Assembly: GCA_964505265.1 (NCBI GenBank)
Contig: CAZDGN010000002.1
Location: forward strand, 62,001-126,000
Origin: CAILUF01 sp964505265
GTDB lineage: Bacteria; Pseudomonadota; Alphaproteobacteria; Rickettsiales; UBA1997
Direction of reading: 5' to 3'
Length of the DNA stretch: 64,000 nucleotides
The notes beneath the pieces were generated by a model that saw only the letters and a list, made by a program, of their open reading frames with translations, was not told where the DNA came from and ran no database searches. This document shows positions 55,908 to 63,907 of the stretch, piece after piece. Position 1 is the stretch's first letter. Each line of letters opens with the position of its first letter. Both the position numbers and the translations under genes were made by a program.

Positions 55908-57641
55908 ATGCAACCAAATCAGGCGCCAAATTCAGCTCAATTAAATCAAAATGCAAGCGGAGATATTGGTAGTAAATTATTAGAAAAGAAGGTTATCTCT
56001 GAAGATCAGTTGAATGTTGCAATTAAAGAACGCGAAAAGCTAGGCAATTCTAAGAGCTTAGGGGTAATTTTAGTGGATTTTGGTTTTATTTCTGAAGGGG
56101 CACTGGGTGAGGTTTTAAATGAATCAGCTGGTATTAAAAAATTTGATTTAAAATCAACAATCGTTGATCCAAAATTAGTCAAAAGAATTCCAAAAGATTT
56201 TGCGGTTCACAATAAATTGATGCCAGTTTCTTCAGAGAATGATACTATCATTGTAGCAATGGTTGATGTGTTTGATATAATTGCCATTGACCAAATGCGT
56301 AGATTTTTTCCACCAAATTATCGAATCGATCCAGTATTCGTCGCTGAAACTGAAATAATGCAAGCCATAGATCAATATTATGATTATGAGATGTCAATCG
56401 AAGGTATCTTAAAAGAGATTGAAAGTGGTGGTGCTAGTAAAATTAATGACGAATCTCAGCTTAGAGGAGATTACAAAAGTCCAATGGTACGATTAGTGGA
56501 TGCGATTTTGAATGATGCAGTTCACCATGGAGCCTCGGATTTACACTTTGAGCCAGAGGATTATTTTTTACGTATTCGCTATAGAATTGATGGAAAGATG
56601 GTGCAAATCAGAAGTGTGCACAAAGAATATTGGTCGGCAATTGTGGTGCGTATTAAAATTATGTCGGGAATGAATATTGCTGAAACTAGAAAGCCTCAAG
56701 ATGGTAGAATTGAGTCGGAAATTGTCGGAAGAAAAATCGATTTTCGTGTGTCGACTCAACCAACAATAAATGGCGAAAATATTGTTATGCGTATTTTAGA
56801 TGAAAAGCAATCAGTTATGAGTCTGGATAAGCTGGGCTTCTCTAATCATTGTATTGAGATTTTGAAGAAAATGGTTAAAAGACCAGAAGGGGTAGTTATT
56901 TTGACTGGTCCAACAGGATCTGGTAAGACCACAACGCTGTATACGGTTTTAAACTATATCAACTCAATTGACAAAAATATTATGACTCTCGAGGATCCAG
57001 TAGAATATCATATTCCTCTGATCCGTCAGTCAAATATCAAAAATGATATTGGAATGGATTTTGCCACTGGCATTAAGGCTATCTTGCGTCAAGATCCTGA
57101 TGTTATATTGGTTGGGGAGATTCGTGATAAAGAGACTGCAATAACAGCAATTCAAGCTGCGATGACTGGTCACCAAGTATATAGCTCATTGCACACAAAC
57201 GATGCGCTAAGTGCTATTCCTCGTTTGATGAATATTGGTGTTCCTAATTATTTAATGTCGGGTTCTTTAATTGGAATTATTGCTCAAAGGCTTGCTCGTA
57301 AATTATGTATTCATTGCAAAATTGAATATCAAATTAATGATGAAGAAAAAAAATTATTAGGAAAGAGATTTAATGCGATAACCAAGTTATATAAAGCGAT
57401 TGGCTGTCCAAAATGCCAAGGAACTGGATATAAAGGACGAATGGCAATTGCAGAAATTATCCCTTTTGATCGCGAGCTTGATGAAATGGTGGTTCAAGGC
57501 AAAAGTCGTAAAGAGATGTTTAAATATATAATAGAAAATAATTTTGTACCAATGGTAGAAGATGGTTTAGAAAAAGTTGTTGAGGGTTATATTGATTTGA
57601 AAGAATTAATTCGAGTTGTCGATTTAACCGATAGAATGTAA
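55908..57641 (+). CDS. pilB: Type IV pilus / type II secretion assembly ATPase (PilB/GspE)
   Basis: The 577-residue hexameric ATPase drives pilus or pseudopilus assembly. An N-terminal GspE-N (MshEN-like) domain (about 25-155) precedes the ATPase core. Motifs are Walker A GPTGSGKT (334-341), the Asp box VEYHIPLIRQ, LRQDPDVILVGEIRD (Walker B) and the His box TGHQVYSSLHTND. A zinc-binding module with CIHC and CPKCQGTGYKGR lies near 470-510. The N-terminal 20 residues are Gln/Asn-rich. No other pilus gene is adjacent; a pseudopilin-LamG gene lies at 50290. Confidence 0.92.
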   Translation: MQPNQAPNSAQLNQNASGDIGSKLLEKKVISEDQLNVAIKEREKLGNSKSLGVILVDFGFISEGALGEVLNESAGIKKFDLKSTIVDPKLVKRIPKDFAVHNKLMPVSSENDTIIVAMVDVFDIIAIDQMRRFFPPNYRIDPVFVAETEIMQAIDQYYDYEMSIEGILKEIESGGASKINDESQLRGDYKSPMVRLVDAILNDAVHHGASDLHFEPEDYFLRIRYRIDGKMVQIRSVHKEYWSAIVVRIKIMSGMNIAETRKPQDGRIESEIVGRKIDFRVSTQPTINGENIVMRILDEKQSVMSLDKLGFSNHCIEILKKMVKRPEGVVILTGPTGSGKTTTLYTVLNYINSIDKNIMTLEDPVEYHIPLIRQSNIKNDIGMDFATGIKAILRQDPDVILVGEIRDKETAITAIQAAMTGHQVYSSLHTNDALSAIPRLMNIGVPNYLMSGSLIGIIAQRLARKLCIHCKIEYQINDEEKKLLGKRFNAITKLYKAIGCPKCQGTGYKGRMAIAEIIPFDRELDEMVVQGKSRKEMFKYIIENNFVPMVEDGLEKVVEGYIDLKELIRVVDLTDRM

Positions 57642-57769
57642 TATCTTTTACAAAAAGAGGCAAATAAAAGAAATTTTTTATAAATAAATCAAAAAAAGAT
57701 TAAAGGTACAAATTCCCTTCAAATAAAATTTACCGCAAAAAATAATTTTAATTATTTTAAAAAATATAT

Positions 57770-57798
57770 TTGACAAAAATTATTTTAAATGGTTAAAT
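57770..57798 (+). promoter_or_regulatory. Sigma-70 promoter upstream of rplM-rpsI
   Basis: TTGACA (57770-57775), a 17-nt spacer and TTAAAT (57793-57798) make a good sigma-70 promoter. It would leave a leader of about 135 nt before rplM. A second TATAAT sits at 57924-57929 but lacks a matching -35. The rest of the 57642-57941 gap is AT-rich with nothing else that I recognise. Confidence 0.6.
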
Positions 57799-57941
57799 GT
57801 GTGCCCCTTGTGAAAATTTAAAAAAATTATTTTAATTTTAATTATAAGTTTGGTTAAATTTCATAAGATTTTTGTTGACTTTAGATGTTGAATTTGCACC
57901 TAAATTAAACTCATATTTGATAATATAATTGTTTTAGATTT

Positions 57942-58409
57942 ATGAACAAAACATATGTTGCTAAGCCCAAAGATATCGTAAAAAAATGGTGGTTAATTGA
58001 CGCCGAAGATTTGGTAGTTGGAAGATTATCAACTATTATTGCTAACTTGCTTCGTGGCAAACACAAAACAACCTTCACTCCAAACATCGATTGCGGAGAT
58101 AATGTTATTGTTATTAATGCTGACAAAATTAAGTTCACTGGCAAAAAATATGCCGAAAAACTTTATTATTGGCACACTGGCTTTCCTGGTGGAATTAAAG
58201 ATCGCACCGCACGCGAAATTCTTGAAGGAAAACACCCAGAACGCATTCTTGAATATGCTGTATCTAGAATGATTTCTCGCGGTCCATTACAAAGAGATTT
58301 AATGGTTAAATTACATATTTACAAAGGAAGCGAGCATCGTCATCAGGCACAACAGCCCGAGCTTCTAGATGTTGGCTCTTTAAATCGTAAAAATAAAAAA
58401 ACAAATTAA
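57942..58409 (+). CDS. rplM: 50S ribosomal protein L13
   Basis: The 155-residue protein carries the full L13 pattern: WWLIDAEDLVVGRLSTIIAN, LRGKHK, DNVIVINADKIKFTGKK, YWHTGFPGGIKDRTAREIL and the C-terminal RMISRGPLQRDLMVKLHIY. It is first in the standard rplM-rpsI operon. Confidence 0.97.
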   Translation: MNKTYVAKPKDIVKKWWLIDAEDLVVGRLSTIIANLLRGKHKTTFTPNIDCGDNVIVINADKIKFTGKKYAEKLYYWHTGFPGGIKDRTAREILEGKHPERILEYAVSRMISRGPLQRDLMVKLHIYKGSEHRHQAQQPELLDVGSLNRKNKKTN

Positions 58410-58415
58410 TTTTAT

Positions 58416-58883
58416 ATGAGTTCATTAAAAGAAAAAATTTTAGAAGTTAATCAACAAGATTCAAACTTAAAAACTTACGAAAAGGTTCAAGATGTTCTCG
58501 GTAGATCATATGCTACGGGTAAAAGAAAAAATGCAATTGCAAAAGTTTGGATTAAAAAAGGTAATGGCAAAATCACCGTTAACAAAAGAGAAGTAAAAAA
58601 TTATTTTGGAAGAGAAATTTTAGTTAATATCGCTAAAGCCCCTCTTGGCAACACTAAAAATGAAAATAAATTCGATGTTGTTGCAACTATCGTTGGTGGC
58701 GGTAAAAGCGGACAAGCAGGTGCTTTATCTCACGGCATTAGTAAGGCCTTGATTTTGTTTGATCCATCATTACAACCAACACTTAGAACTCAAGGTTTCT
58801 TAACTCGTGACCCAAGAGTTGTTGAAAGAAAAAAATATGGCTTGAAAAAAGCTAGAAAAGGTAGAACTTATCGTAAGAGATAA
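58416..58883 (+). CDS. rpsI: 30S ribosomal protein S9
   Basis: The 155-residue S9 has an N-terminal extension of about 30 residues, as in other Rickettsiales, before the core YATGKRKNAIAKVWIKKG. GGGKSGQAGALSHGISKAL and the basic tail ending KARKGRTYRKR, which reaches the ribosomal P site, are intact. It is followed by a strong terminator. Confidence 0.96.
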   Translation: MSSLKEKILEVNQQDSNLKTYEKVQDVLGRSYATGKRKNAIAKVWIKKGNGKITVNKREVKNYFGREILVNIAKAPLGNTKNENKFDVVATIVGGGKSGQAGALSHGISKALILFDPSLQPTLRTQGFLTRDPRVVERKKYGLKKARKGRTYRKR

Positions 58884-58906
58884 TTTATTCATCCTCCGCA
58901 TTTTAA

Positions 58907-58953
58907 CCTCTTAATTAAAAGTTTTATTTACTTGCTAATTAAGAGGTTTTTTT
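58907..58953 (+). terminator. Rho-independent terminator of rplM-rpsI
   Basis: An 11-bp perfect stem (58907-58917, CCTCTTAATTA, with 58936-58946) encloses an 18-nt loop and is followed by seven T residues (58947-58953). It lies 24 nt after the rpsI stop. Confidence 0.85.
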
Positions 58954-59196
58954 ATGTCAAATTTTAAATAACAAAAATCACTAGATATAAGAATATCAAG
59001 CCCTAAAAAACTAATATTATCAATATTTAACAAATTTAATATTTTGATTTAACAAAAAAACTTAAATTAAATAAAAATTTATTAAATTTTAAATTTTTTG
59101 ACTAGATTGGTTTTGATATAAAAAAATAGCTAATTAAAATTGCTAAATATTAATTAACTTTTAAAATATTTTAAATATCAATAAAACTAATTTTAT
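58954..59196. other. AT-rich intergenic region before nrdR
   Basis: Together with the preceding terminator this forms a 313-nt gap between rpsI and nrdR. It is very AT-rich, has no open frame with a plausible start, and no structured RNA that I recognise. It must contain the promoter for the nrdR-udg-hisZ-parA run, but no convincing hexamer pair stands out. Confidence 0.5.
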
Positions 59197-59643
59197 ATGC
59201 GTTGCCCCTTTTGTGGAAATGACGAAACTCAGGTTAAAGATAGTAGAATTTCCGACGATGGAGAATCTATTAAAAGAAGACGATATTGCTCTGCATGCGA
59301 TTCAAGATTTACAACATTTGAAAGGGTACAACTCAAAGAAGTCACTGTTATTAAAAAAAATGGTGAAAGGAAAATCTTTGATATGGAGAAATTAAGAAAA
59401 TCAGTAGAAATGGCGGTAAGAAAACGCCCCGTAACACCTCTTCAGGTTGATAGATTGGTTAGTCATATTATTAGAGAGTTAGAAATTGAAAATGAAAGCG
59501 AAGTGCCTTCGTCAAGGATAGGGGAAATGGTAATGGAGGCTTTAAAAAATTTAGATAAGGTTGCATTTGTCCGCTTTGCTTCAGTCTATAAAAATTTTGA
59601 AAACACCGATGATTTTCAAAAATTTATCAAAAAAATTTTATAA
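59197..59643 (+). CDS. nrdR: Transcriptional repressor NrdR
   Basis: NrdR senses ATP/dATP and represses ribonucleotide reductase genes. The 148-residue protein has the N-terminal zinc ribbon (MRCPFCG and RRRYCSACDSRFTTFERV) and an ATP-cone domain (about 48-140; VIKKNGERKIFDMEKLRKS). Length is normal. No ribonucleotide reductase gene or NrdR box pair was noticed nearby. It is 1 nt before udg. Confidence 0.95.
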   Translation: MRCPFCGNDETQVKDSRISDDGESIKRRRYCSACDSRFTTFERVQLKEVTVIKKNGERKIFDMEKLRKSVEMAVRKRPVTPLQVDRLVSHIIRELEIENESEVPSSRIGEMVMEALKNLDKVAFVRFASVYKNFENTDDFQKFIKKIL

Positions 59644-59644
59644 A

Positions 59645-60643
59645 ATGTCAGTTAATACAAAAATTTTAAAATCCTTACAATTTTATCAAGATAATGATAT
59701 GAATGAGTTGTATGGCACTAAAGATGATATAGAGTTGCAAAAAAAATTGAAGCTATCAATAAATTTATCAGCCAAAAAAATTCCGCCAATAAAAAATTTA
59801 ACAGAAAAAACTTCATCTGCAATAAATTCTTTTAAAAAAAATCCCATAGAAAGAATAGAGCACCAAGAATCTAAAAATGCCCCAAACGATACAGCACATC
59901 AATATCCAATTCAAAAGACTCTAAATAATTCCCAACCAATTATTTTGAATACCGATCAGGCTATTTTTAAGTTAGCGAATCTTAATAAAAATAATCAGCA
60001 AAGTTCAGAAAAATTCATAGCAATAAATGATATTATAAGCGAGGCAAAAAAACTAGCAAATAGCGCCAAAAATATCGAAGAATTAAGAAAAATTGTTGAA
60101 AATTTTGATGGCTGCAACCTTAAAAAAATGGCTACCAATACAGTTTTTTCTGATGGTAATGTCAATTCTAAAATTATGATAATTGGTGAAGCTCCCGGAA
60201 ATCAAGAAGATTTGGAAGGTATTCCTTTTTGTGGTGATTCAGGTGAAATGCTTACAGCAATGCTTGCAGGAATAAATTTATTTCGCCACAAAGATTATTA
60301 CATCACCAATGTAATTTTTTGGCGACCACCCGGAAATAGAAAGCCAACAAGCGAAGAATTGGCAATTTGTCGACCATTTCTAGAAAGACATATAGAGTTA
60401 TTTGATCCTAAAATTATCATATTAATTGGGGCAACAGCAATGGGGGCTTTAATTGAAACCAAAGAAACTATATCAAACTTACGTGGTAAAATTATTGATT
60501 ATAAATTGAATTTTATGGATAGTAAAGTTAAGATTTTAACAATTTTTCACCCATCTTTTTTAATGAGGCAACCCCTCAAAAAGAAAATTGCATGGCTTGA
60601 TATGCAAAGTTTAAAAAAATTTACAAATGAAATAAATGAATAA
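59645..60643 (+). CDS. Uracil-DNA glycosylase, type-4-like family
   Basis: It removes uracil from DNA. From the ATG at 59645 (one base after nrdR) the protein is 332 residues. The first 150 are variable and Asn/Lys-rich; the UDG domain follows with the active-site motif GEAPGNQED (181-189), PFCGDSGEML, YITNVIFWRPPGNRKP and the late FHPSFLMRQP. Family-4 enzymes hold a [4Fe-4S] cluster: Cys157 and Cys196 plus a later CRPFLERH Cys are candidate ligands. It overlaps hisZ by 8 nt. Longer readings starting at 59561 would overlap nrdR and are not supported. Confidence 0.88.
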   Translation: MSVNTKILKSLQFYQDNDMNELYGTKDDIELQKKLKLSINLSAKKIPPIKNLTEKTSSAINSFKKNPIERIEHQESKNAPNDTAHQYPIQKTLNNSQPIILNTDQAIFKLANLNKNNQQSSEKFIAINDIISEAKKLANSAKNIEELRKIVENFDGCNLKKMATNTVFSDGNVNSKIMIIGEAPGNQEDLEGIPFCGDSGEMLTAMLAGINLFRHKDYYITNVIFWRPPGNRKPTSEELAICRPFLERHIELFDPKIIILIGATAMGALIETKETISNLRGKIIDYKLNFMDSKVKILTIFHPSFLMRQPLKKKIAWLDMQSLKKFTNEINE

Positions 60644-61577
60644 TTCTAAAAGAAATTTACCGTCAGGATTCTATGATTTAGAAAATCAAGAAGCCGAGTT
60701 AAATCATCGTTATACACTTGATGCAATAAATAATTTTATGAATAAGGGGTATAAATTAATCAAAACCTCTTTAATTGAATTTGAAAGTAATTTATTAGAA
60801 AATGATCAAAATCATTTTAAAATTTTGGATCCCGTTTCGCAAAAAAACATTGTTATTCGCAACGATATTACATCGCAGATTGCCAAATTAATTGCTGTAA
60901 AAAAACAACATCAACCTGATTTTTTACAGCAAGAACCGCTAAAATTATGTTATTATGGAGATGTAATTAATTTTTTAAGCGATGAGTTTTTTGGTGAAAG
61001 GCAAAAAACTCAGGTTGGATGCGAAATCATAGGAACTAGCACCGTAAATGATTTTTTAACAATACTAAATGATTGCTTAAAATCAATTGCGGAATTTAAA
61101 AATCTTAACATCTCGGTTTCTTTTCCTGACCTTGCAAAATCTATTGTAAAAAAATATTATTCAAATCAATCCGCTGATACTTTAGAGGCGATCTATAATA
61201 AAAAAATCTATCTTTTTGATAATCAAAATAACAAATTAAATCAAATTATTAAAGAAATTATTTCTAATAATTCAGATTTGAATTCTAATTTGGAGCTATT
61301 AAAAAATAATATTTCTGATGTTGATGAAATTTTATTTGCTTCGAAGCAGATCATTGAATTTGTAGAGAAAAAATATCCAAATATTAAATTAAATTTTGAT
61401 TTTTTTGGCGATAACAAATATTTTTACCACAATAAAATTATTTTCGATATTTTTGTTGATGATTTTCGATATGCAATTGCTAAAGGTGGGTGTTATCGAA
61501 TTAATTGTAATGATAGTTTTGTTGATGCAGTTGGCTCCACAATTTACATAAATTATTTAAGAAAACTTTCAAAATAA
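60636..61577 (+). CDS. hisZ: ATP phosphoribosyltransferase regulatory subunit HisZ
   Basis: A HisRS-like protein that activates short HisG in histidine synthesis. The 313-residue sequence begins NLPSGFYDLENQEAELNHRY and contains VIRNDITSQIAKLI and KLCYYGDVIN. It also has ERQKTQVGCEIIGTS and a late AIAKGGCYRI segment corresponding to the class II catalytic fold. It lacks the HisRS anticodon-binding domain and is about 100 residues shorter than HisRS, which supports HisZ. hisG is not in the window; hisI is at 32129. Confidence 0.85.
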   Translation: MNNSKRNLPSGFYDLENQEAELNHRYTLDAINNFMNKGYKLIKTSLIEFESNLLENDQNHFKILDPVSQKNIVIRNDITSQIAKLIAVKKQHQPDFLQQEPLKLCYYGDVINFLSDEFFGERQKTQVGCEIIGTSTVNDFLTILNDCLKSIAEFKNLNISVSFPDLAKSIVKKYYSNQSADTLEAIYNKKIYLFDNQNNKLNQIIKEIISNNSDLNSNLELLKNNISDVDEILFASKQIIEFVEKKYPNIKLNFDFFGDNKYFYHNKIIFDIFVDDFRYAIAKGGCYRINCNDSFVDAVGSTIYINYLRKLSK

Positions 61578-61583
61578 AATCTT

Positions 61584-62375
61584 ATGAATCAGAATAAAAA
61601 CCAAAAATTAGCTAAAATTTATGCAATTGTAAATCAAAAAGGAGGAGTTGGCAAAACCACTACTGCAATCAATCTAGCAACAGCTTTATCAGCTTTGAAT
61701 AAAAAAATTTTAATTATTGATATGGATCCACAAGGCAATGCTTCAACTGGTCTTGGCATTGATGTTGCTGATAGAAAATTCAACACTTATGATTTAATAA
61801 TAGGCAACAAAACTGTCGAGGAAGTAATTGTTAAAACTAAAATTCCAAACCTAAAAATTATTACTTCGACCGTTGATTTATCTGCTTGTGAAATTGAATT
61901 GGTAGAAGTTGAAAATCGAGAATATTTGCTGAAAAATGCACTTAATACCGTTCAAAATGATTTCGATGCTATTATTATTGATTGCCCGCCCTCACTTGGA
62001 TTACTGACTATTAATGCACTTTGTGCATGCAATGCAATATTTATTCCAATGCAATGTGAATTTTTTTCCTTAGAGGGTTTAAGTCATTTGTTAAATACAA
62101 TAGGCTTAGTTAAAAATAATTTGAATCCAGAAATTCAAATTGCAGGGGTAATTTTAACAATGCATGACAAAAGAAATAAATTAACCGAACAAGTAGAAAA
62201 AGATGTTAGGGATTATTTGGGTGATAAGGTTTATAACAATCATATACCGCGAAATATTAGAATGTCGGAGGCCCCATCTTACGGGTTGCCTGGAATAATT
62301 TACGACCCAAGATGCTTGGGTTCAATTGCTTATATAAATTTAGCAAAAGAAGTTATTGAAAAAGAAAATATTTAA
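61584..62375 (+). CDS. parA: Chromosome-partitioning ATPase ParA (Soj)
   Basis: The 263-residue ParA-type P-loop ATPase has a deviant Walker A, KGGVGKTT (19-26), DMDPQGNASTGLG (46-58), IIDCPPSLGLLTINAL (Walker B region) and RNIRMSEAPSYGLP near the end, typical of chromosomal Soj/ParA. It moves ParB-parS complexes. It is 6 nt after hisZ. The parB gene lies at 9361, so the usual parAB operon is split. A VirB2-like gene follows after 40 nt. Confidence 0.95.
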   Translation: MNQNKNQKLAKIYAIVNQKGGVGKTTTAINLATALSALNKKILIIDMDPQGNASTGLGIDVADRKFNTYDLIIGNKTVEEVIVKTKIPNLKIITSTVDLSACEIELVEVENREYLLKNALNTVQNDFDAIIIDCPPSLGLLTINALCACNAIFIPMQCEFFSLEGLSHLLNTIGLVKNNLNPEIQIAGVILTMHDKRNKLTEQVEKDVRDYLGDKVYNNHIPRNIRMSEAPSYGLPGIIYDPRCLGSIAYINLAKEVIEKENI

Positions 62376-62415
62376 ATTTATTATAAAATATAATAATAAT
62401 TAATTATAAAAAATA

Positions 62416-62988
62416 ATGAATAATTTTTTAAAAACTATAATTTTTTTAGCTCTGTATTTATTTAGCTATAATGCTTTTGCTGGAGATAGAACGGTTATTT
62501 CTTCTTCGATTTGCGGAACTGGTGTAGGAGAAATTTGTGCATCTGGTGGTGCCGTGGCATTGGGTACAAATAATATATGTGATTTGAATACACAATCTGC
62601 CAACAATTGCACATCTGGATTTAGGTTTAAAGAGTCATATAGTTGTGCCGCAGCAGCAGATACTGATTGTAATAATAAATGCATATCAGCTTGTAATAAA
62701 ATTAAGTCTTTTATATTAAATCCTGGAATTGCTGATGTTTCAGCTAGTACCAGCTCGAACTCATTTACAAGGTCAATATGTAATGCATTAAGAGTGGTGA
62801 CTGGGTCCGCAGGTAAGACATTTGCCTCATTTGCCATAATTGCAGTTGGTATCGGTTTCTTTTCAGGAAAGGTGTCTTGGGGTTTGATGATTGGTGTGGC
62901 CGCAGGTATTGCTGCAATGTTTGGAGCTCCATCGGTTGTTGCTGCAATTTCTGGCCAAAACACTGATATGATGTGCAATATTAATTAA
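62416..62988 (+). CDS. TrbC/VirB2-like pilin with Cys-rich N-terminal domain
   Basis: The 190-residue protein has a signal peptide (cleavage after AFA near 22). A Ser/Cys-rich extracytoplasmic part (23-about 120) carries cysteines at 33, 41, 55, 65, 77, 85, 89, 93 and, just beyond, 122. Two hydrophobic helices (about 136-150 and 154-176) follow, with a final Cys187. The C-terminal section resembles VirB2/TrbC type IV secretion pilins: a Cys-Asn-Ala segment, then helix, short GKVSWG turn and helix. Usual VirB2 proteins are about 100-130 residues, so the Cys-rich part is extra. No other vir gene is nearby. It could instead be an unrelated membrane protein. Confidence 0.6.
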   Translation: MNNFLKTIIFLALYLFSYNAFAGDRTVISSSICGTGVGEICASGGAVALGTNNICDLNTQSANNCTSGFRFKESYSCAAAADTDCNNKCISACNKIKSFILNPGIADVSASTSSNSFTRSICNALRVVTGSAGKTFASFAIIAVGIGFFSGKVSWGLMIGVAAGIAAMFGAPSVVAAISGQNTDMMCNIN

Positions 62989-63060
62989 TTATAAATGAGT
63001 TGAAAAGCAATAAATTATTTATTAAACTATTAAAATAATTTTATTGAATTTTTTTGCCGA

Positions 63061-63459
63061 ATGAATTTTTCCAAAATTTTAAAAAATATTTTAATATTTC
63101 CAACAATAATTGCTTTAAATTCATGTTATAACCCAGATTACCAGACACTAGGCAAATTAACCTTTCATGCCACTAATAAAGATGAATTTTTTATTTATAA
63201 TGTTGATGAAAAATTTTATCAAAAATATAAAAATTCTGCTAATAATAAAGAACATCCAAGACTTAGCGACGAAGAAACCAAAATGTTAAAATATTTATTA
63301 AGAAAGAATAAATATTGTGTTAAAAATTCATTTAATCCAAAATTTGAAATATTATCTAGGCAAGAAAAAATTTACGATGCAACTTTTGCAAAATTAATTG
63401 CTCAAAATTATAATGCTAAGCCTTTAACTCCAGTATCATATTACGGAAAATGTTATTAA
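63061..63459 (+). CDS. Small hypothetical lipoprotein
   Basis: A 132-residue protein with a lipoprotein-like signal (IIALNSC, Cys near 22) and a polar, Lys/Tyr-rich remainder. It has two more cysteines (in NKYCVK and at the C-terminal YYGKCY) that could form a disulfide. No recognised domain. It lies 1 nt before rpiB. Confidence 0.5.
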   Translation: MNFSKILKNILIFPTIIALNSCYNPDYQTLGKLTFHATNKDEFFIYNVDEKFYQKYKNSANNKEHPRLSDEETKMLKYLLRKNKYCVKNSFNPKFEILSRQEKIYDATFAKLIAQNYNAKPLTPVSYYGKCY

Positions 63460-63460
63460 A

Positions 63461-63907
63461 ATGATAAAAAAATTTATAAAAAACACCATTTATATTGCTT
63501 CAGATCACGCGGGTTTTACCTTAAAAAAATATTTAATTCTTAATTTAAAAAAAAACAATCTTGAAATTATTGACCTTGGCACTGAAAGTAAAGAAGTTTC
63601 GGTAGATTACCCTGATTTTGCAGAAAAATTGGCCAAAAAAATTGACGAAAATTCCTTTGGGATTTTAATTTGTGGAAGCGGTATTGGCATTGCAATTTCC
63701 GCTAATAGAAATAAAAATATTCGTGCCGCTCTTTGTCATAATAAAATTAGTGCTAGTCTGGCTCGAGCTCATAATGATGCCAATGTAATTTGTTTGGGGG
63801 CTAGATTTATAAAACAAAAATATGCCTTGGCAATTTGTAAAACTTTTTTAACCAAAAAATTTGATGGTAAACGACATATCGCCAGAGTTGAAAAACTCGG
63901 AAAATAA
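63461..63907 (+). CDS. rpiB: Ribose-5-phosphate isomerase B
   Basis: It interconverts ribose and ribulose 5-phosphates. The 148-residue protein has IYIASDHAGFTLKKYL, DLGTESKEVSVDYPDFA, LICGSGIGIAISANR (catalytic Cys) and AALCHNKISASLARAHNDAN. It overlaps the trmB start by 44 nt. Confidence 0.95.
   Translation: MIKKFIKNTIYIASDHAGFTLKKYLILNLKKNNLEIIDLGTESKEVSVDYPDFAEKLAKKIDENSFGILICGSGIGIAISANRNKNIRAALCHNKISASLARAHNDANVICLGARFIKQKYALAICKTFLTKKFDGKRHIARVEKLGK

Noticed and set aside
57798..57836. Twelve-codon frame (MCAPC start) before rplM
   Set aside because: It begins at the -10 element of the proposed promoter, so it would lie at or before the transcription start.
62466..62978. Long antisense open frame (170 codons) across the VirB2-like gene
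   Set aside because: The plus-strand reading has a signal peptide, membrane helices and clean gene spacing; the antisense frame has no recognisable features and probably reflects the Ala/Gly-rich composition.
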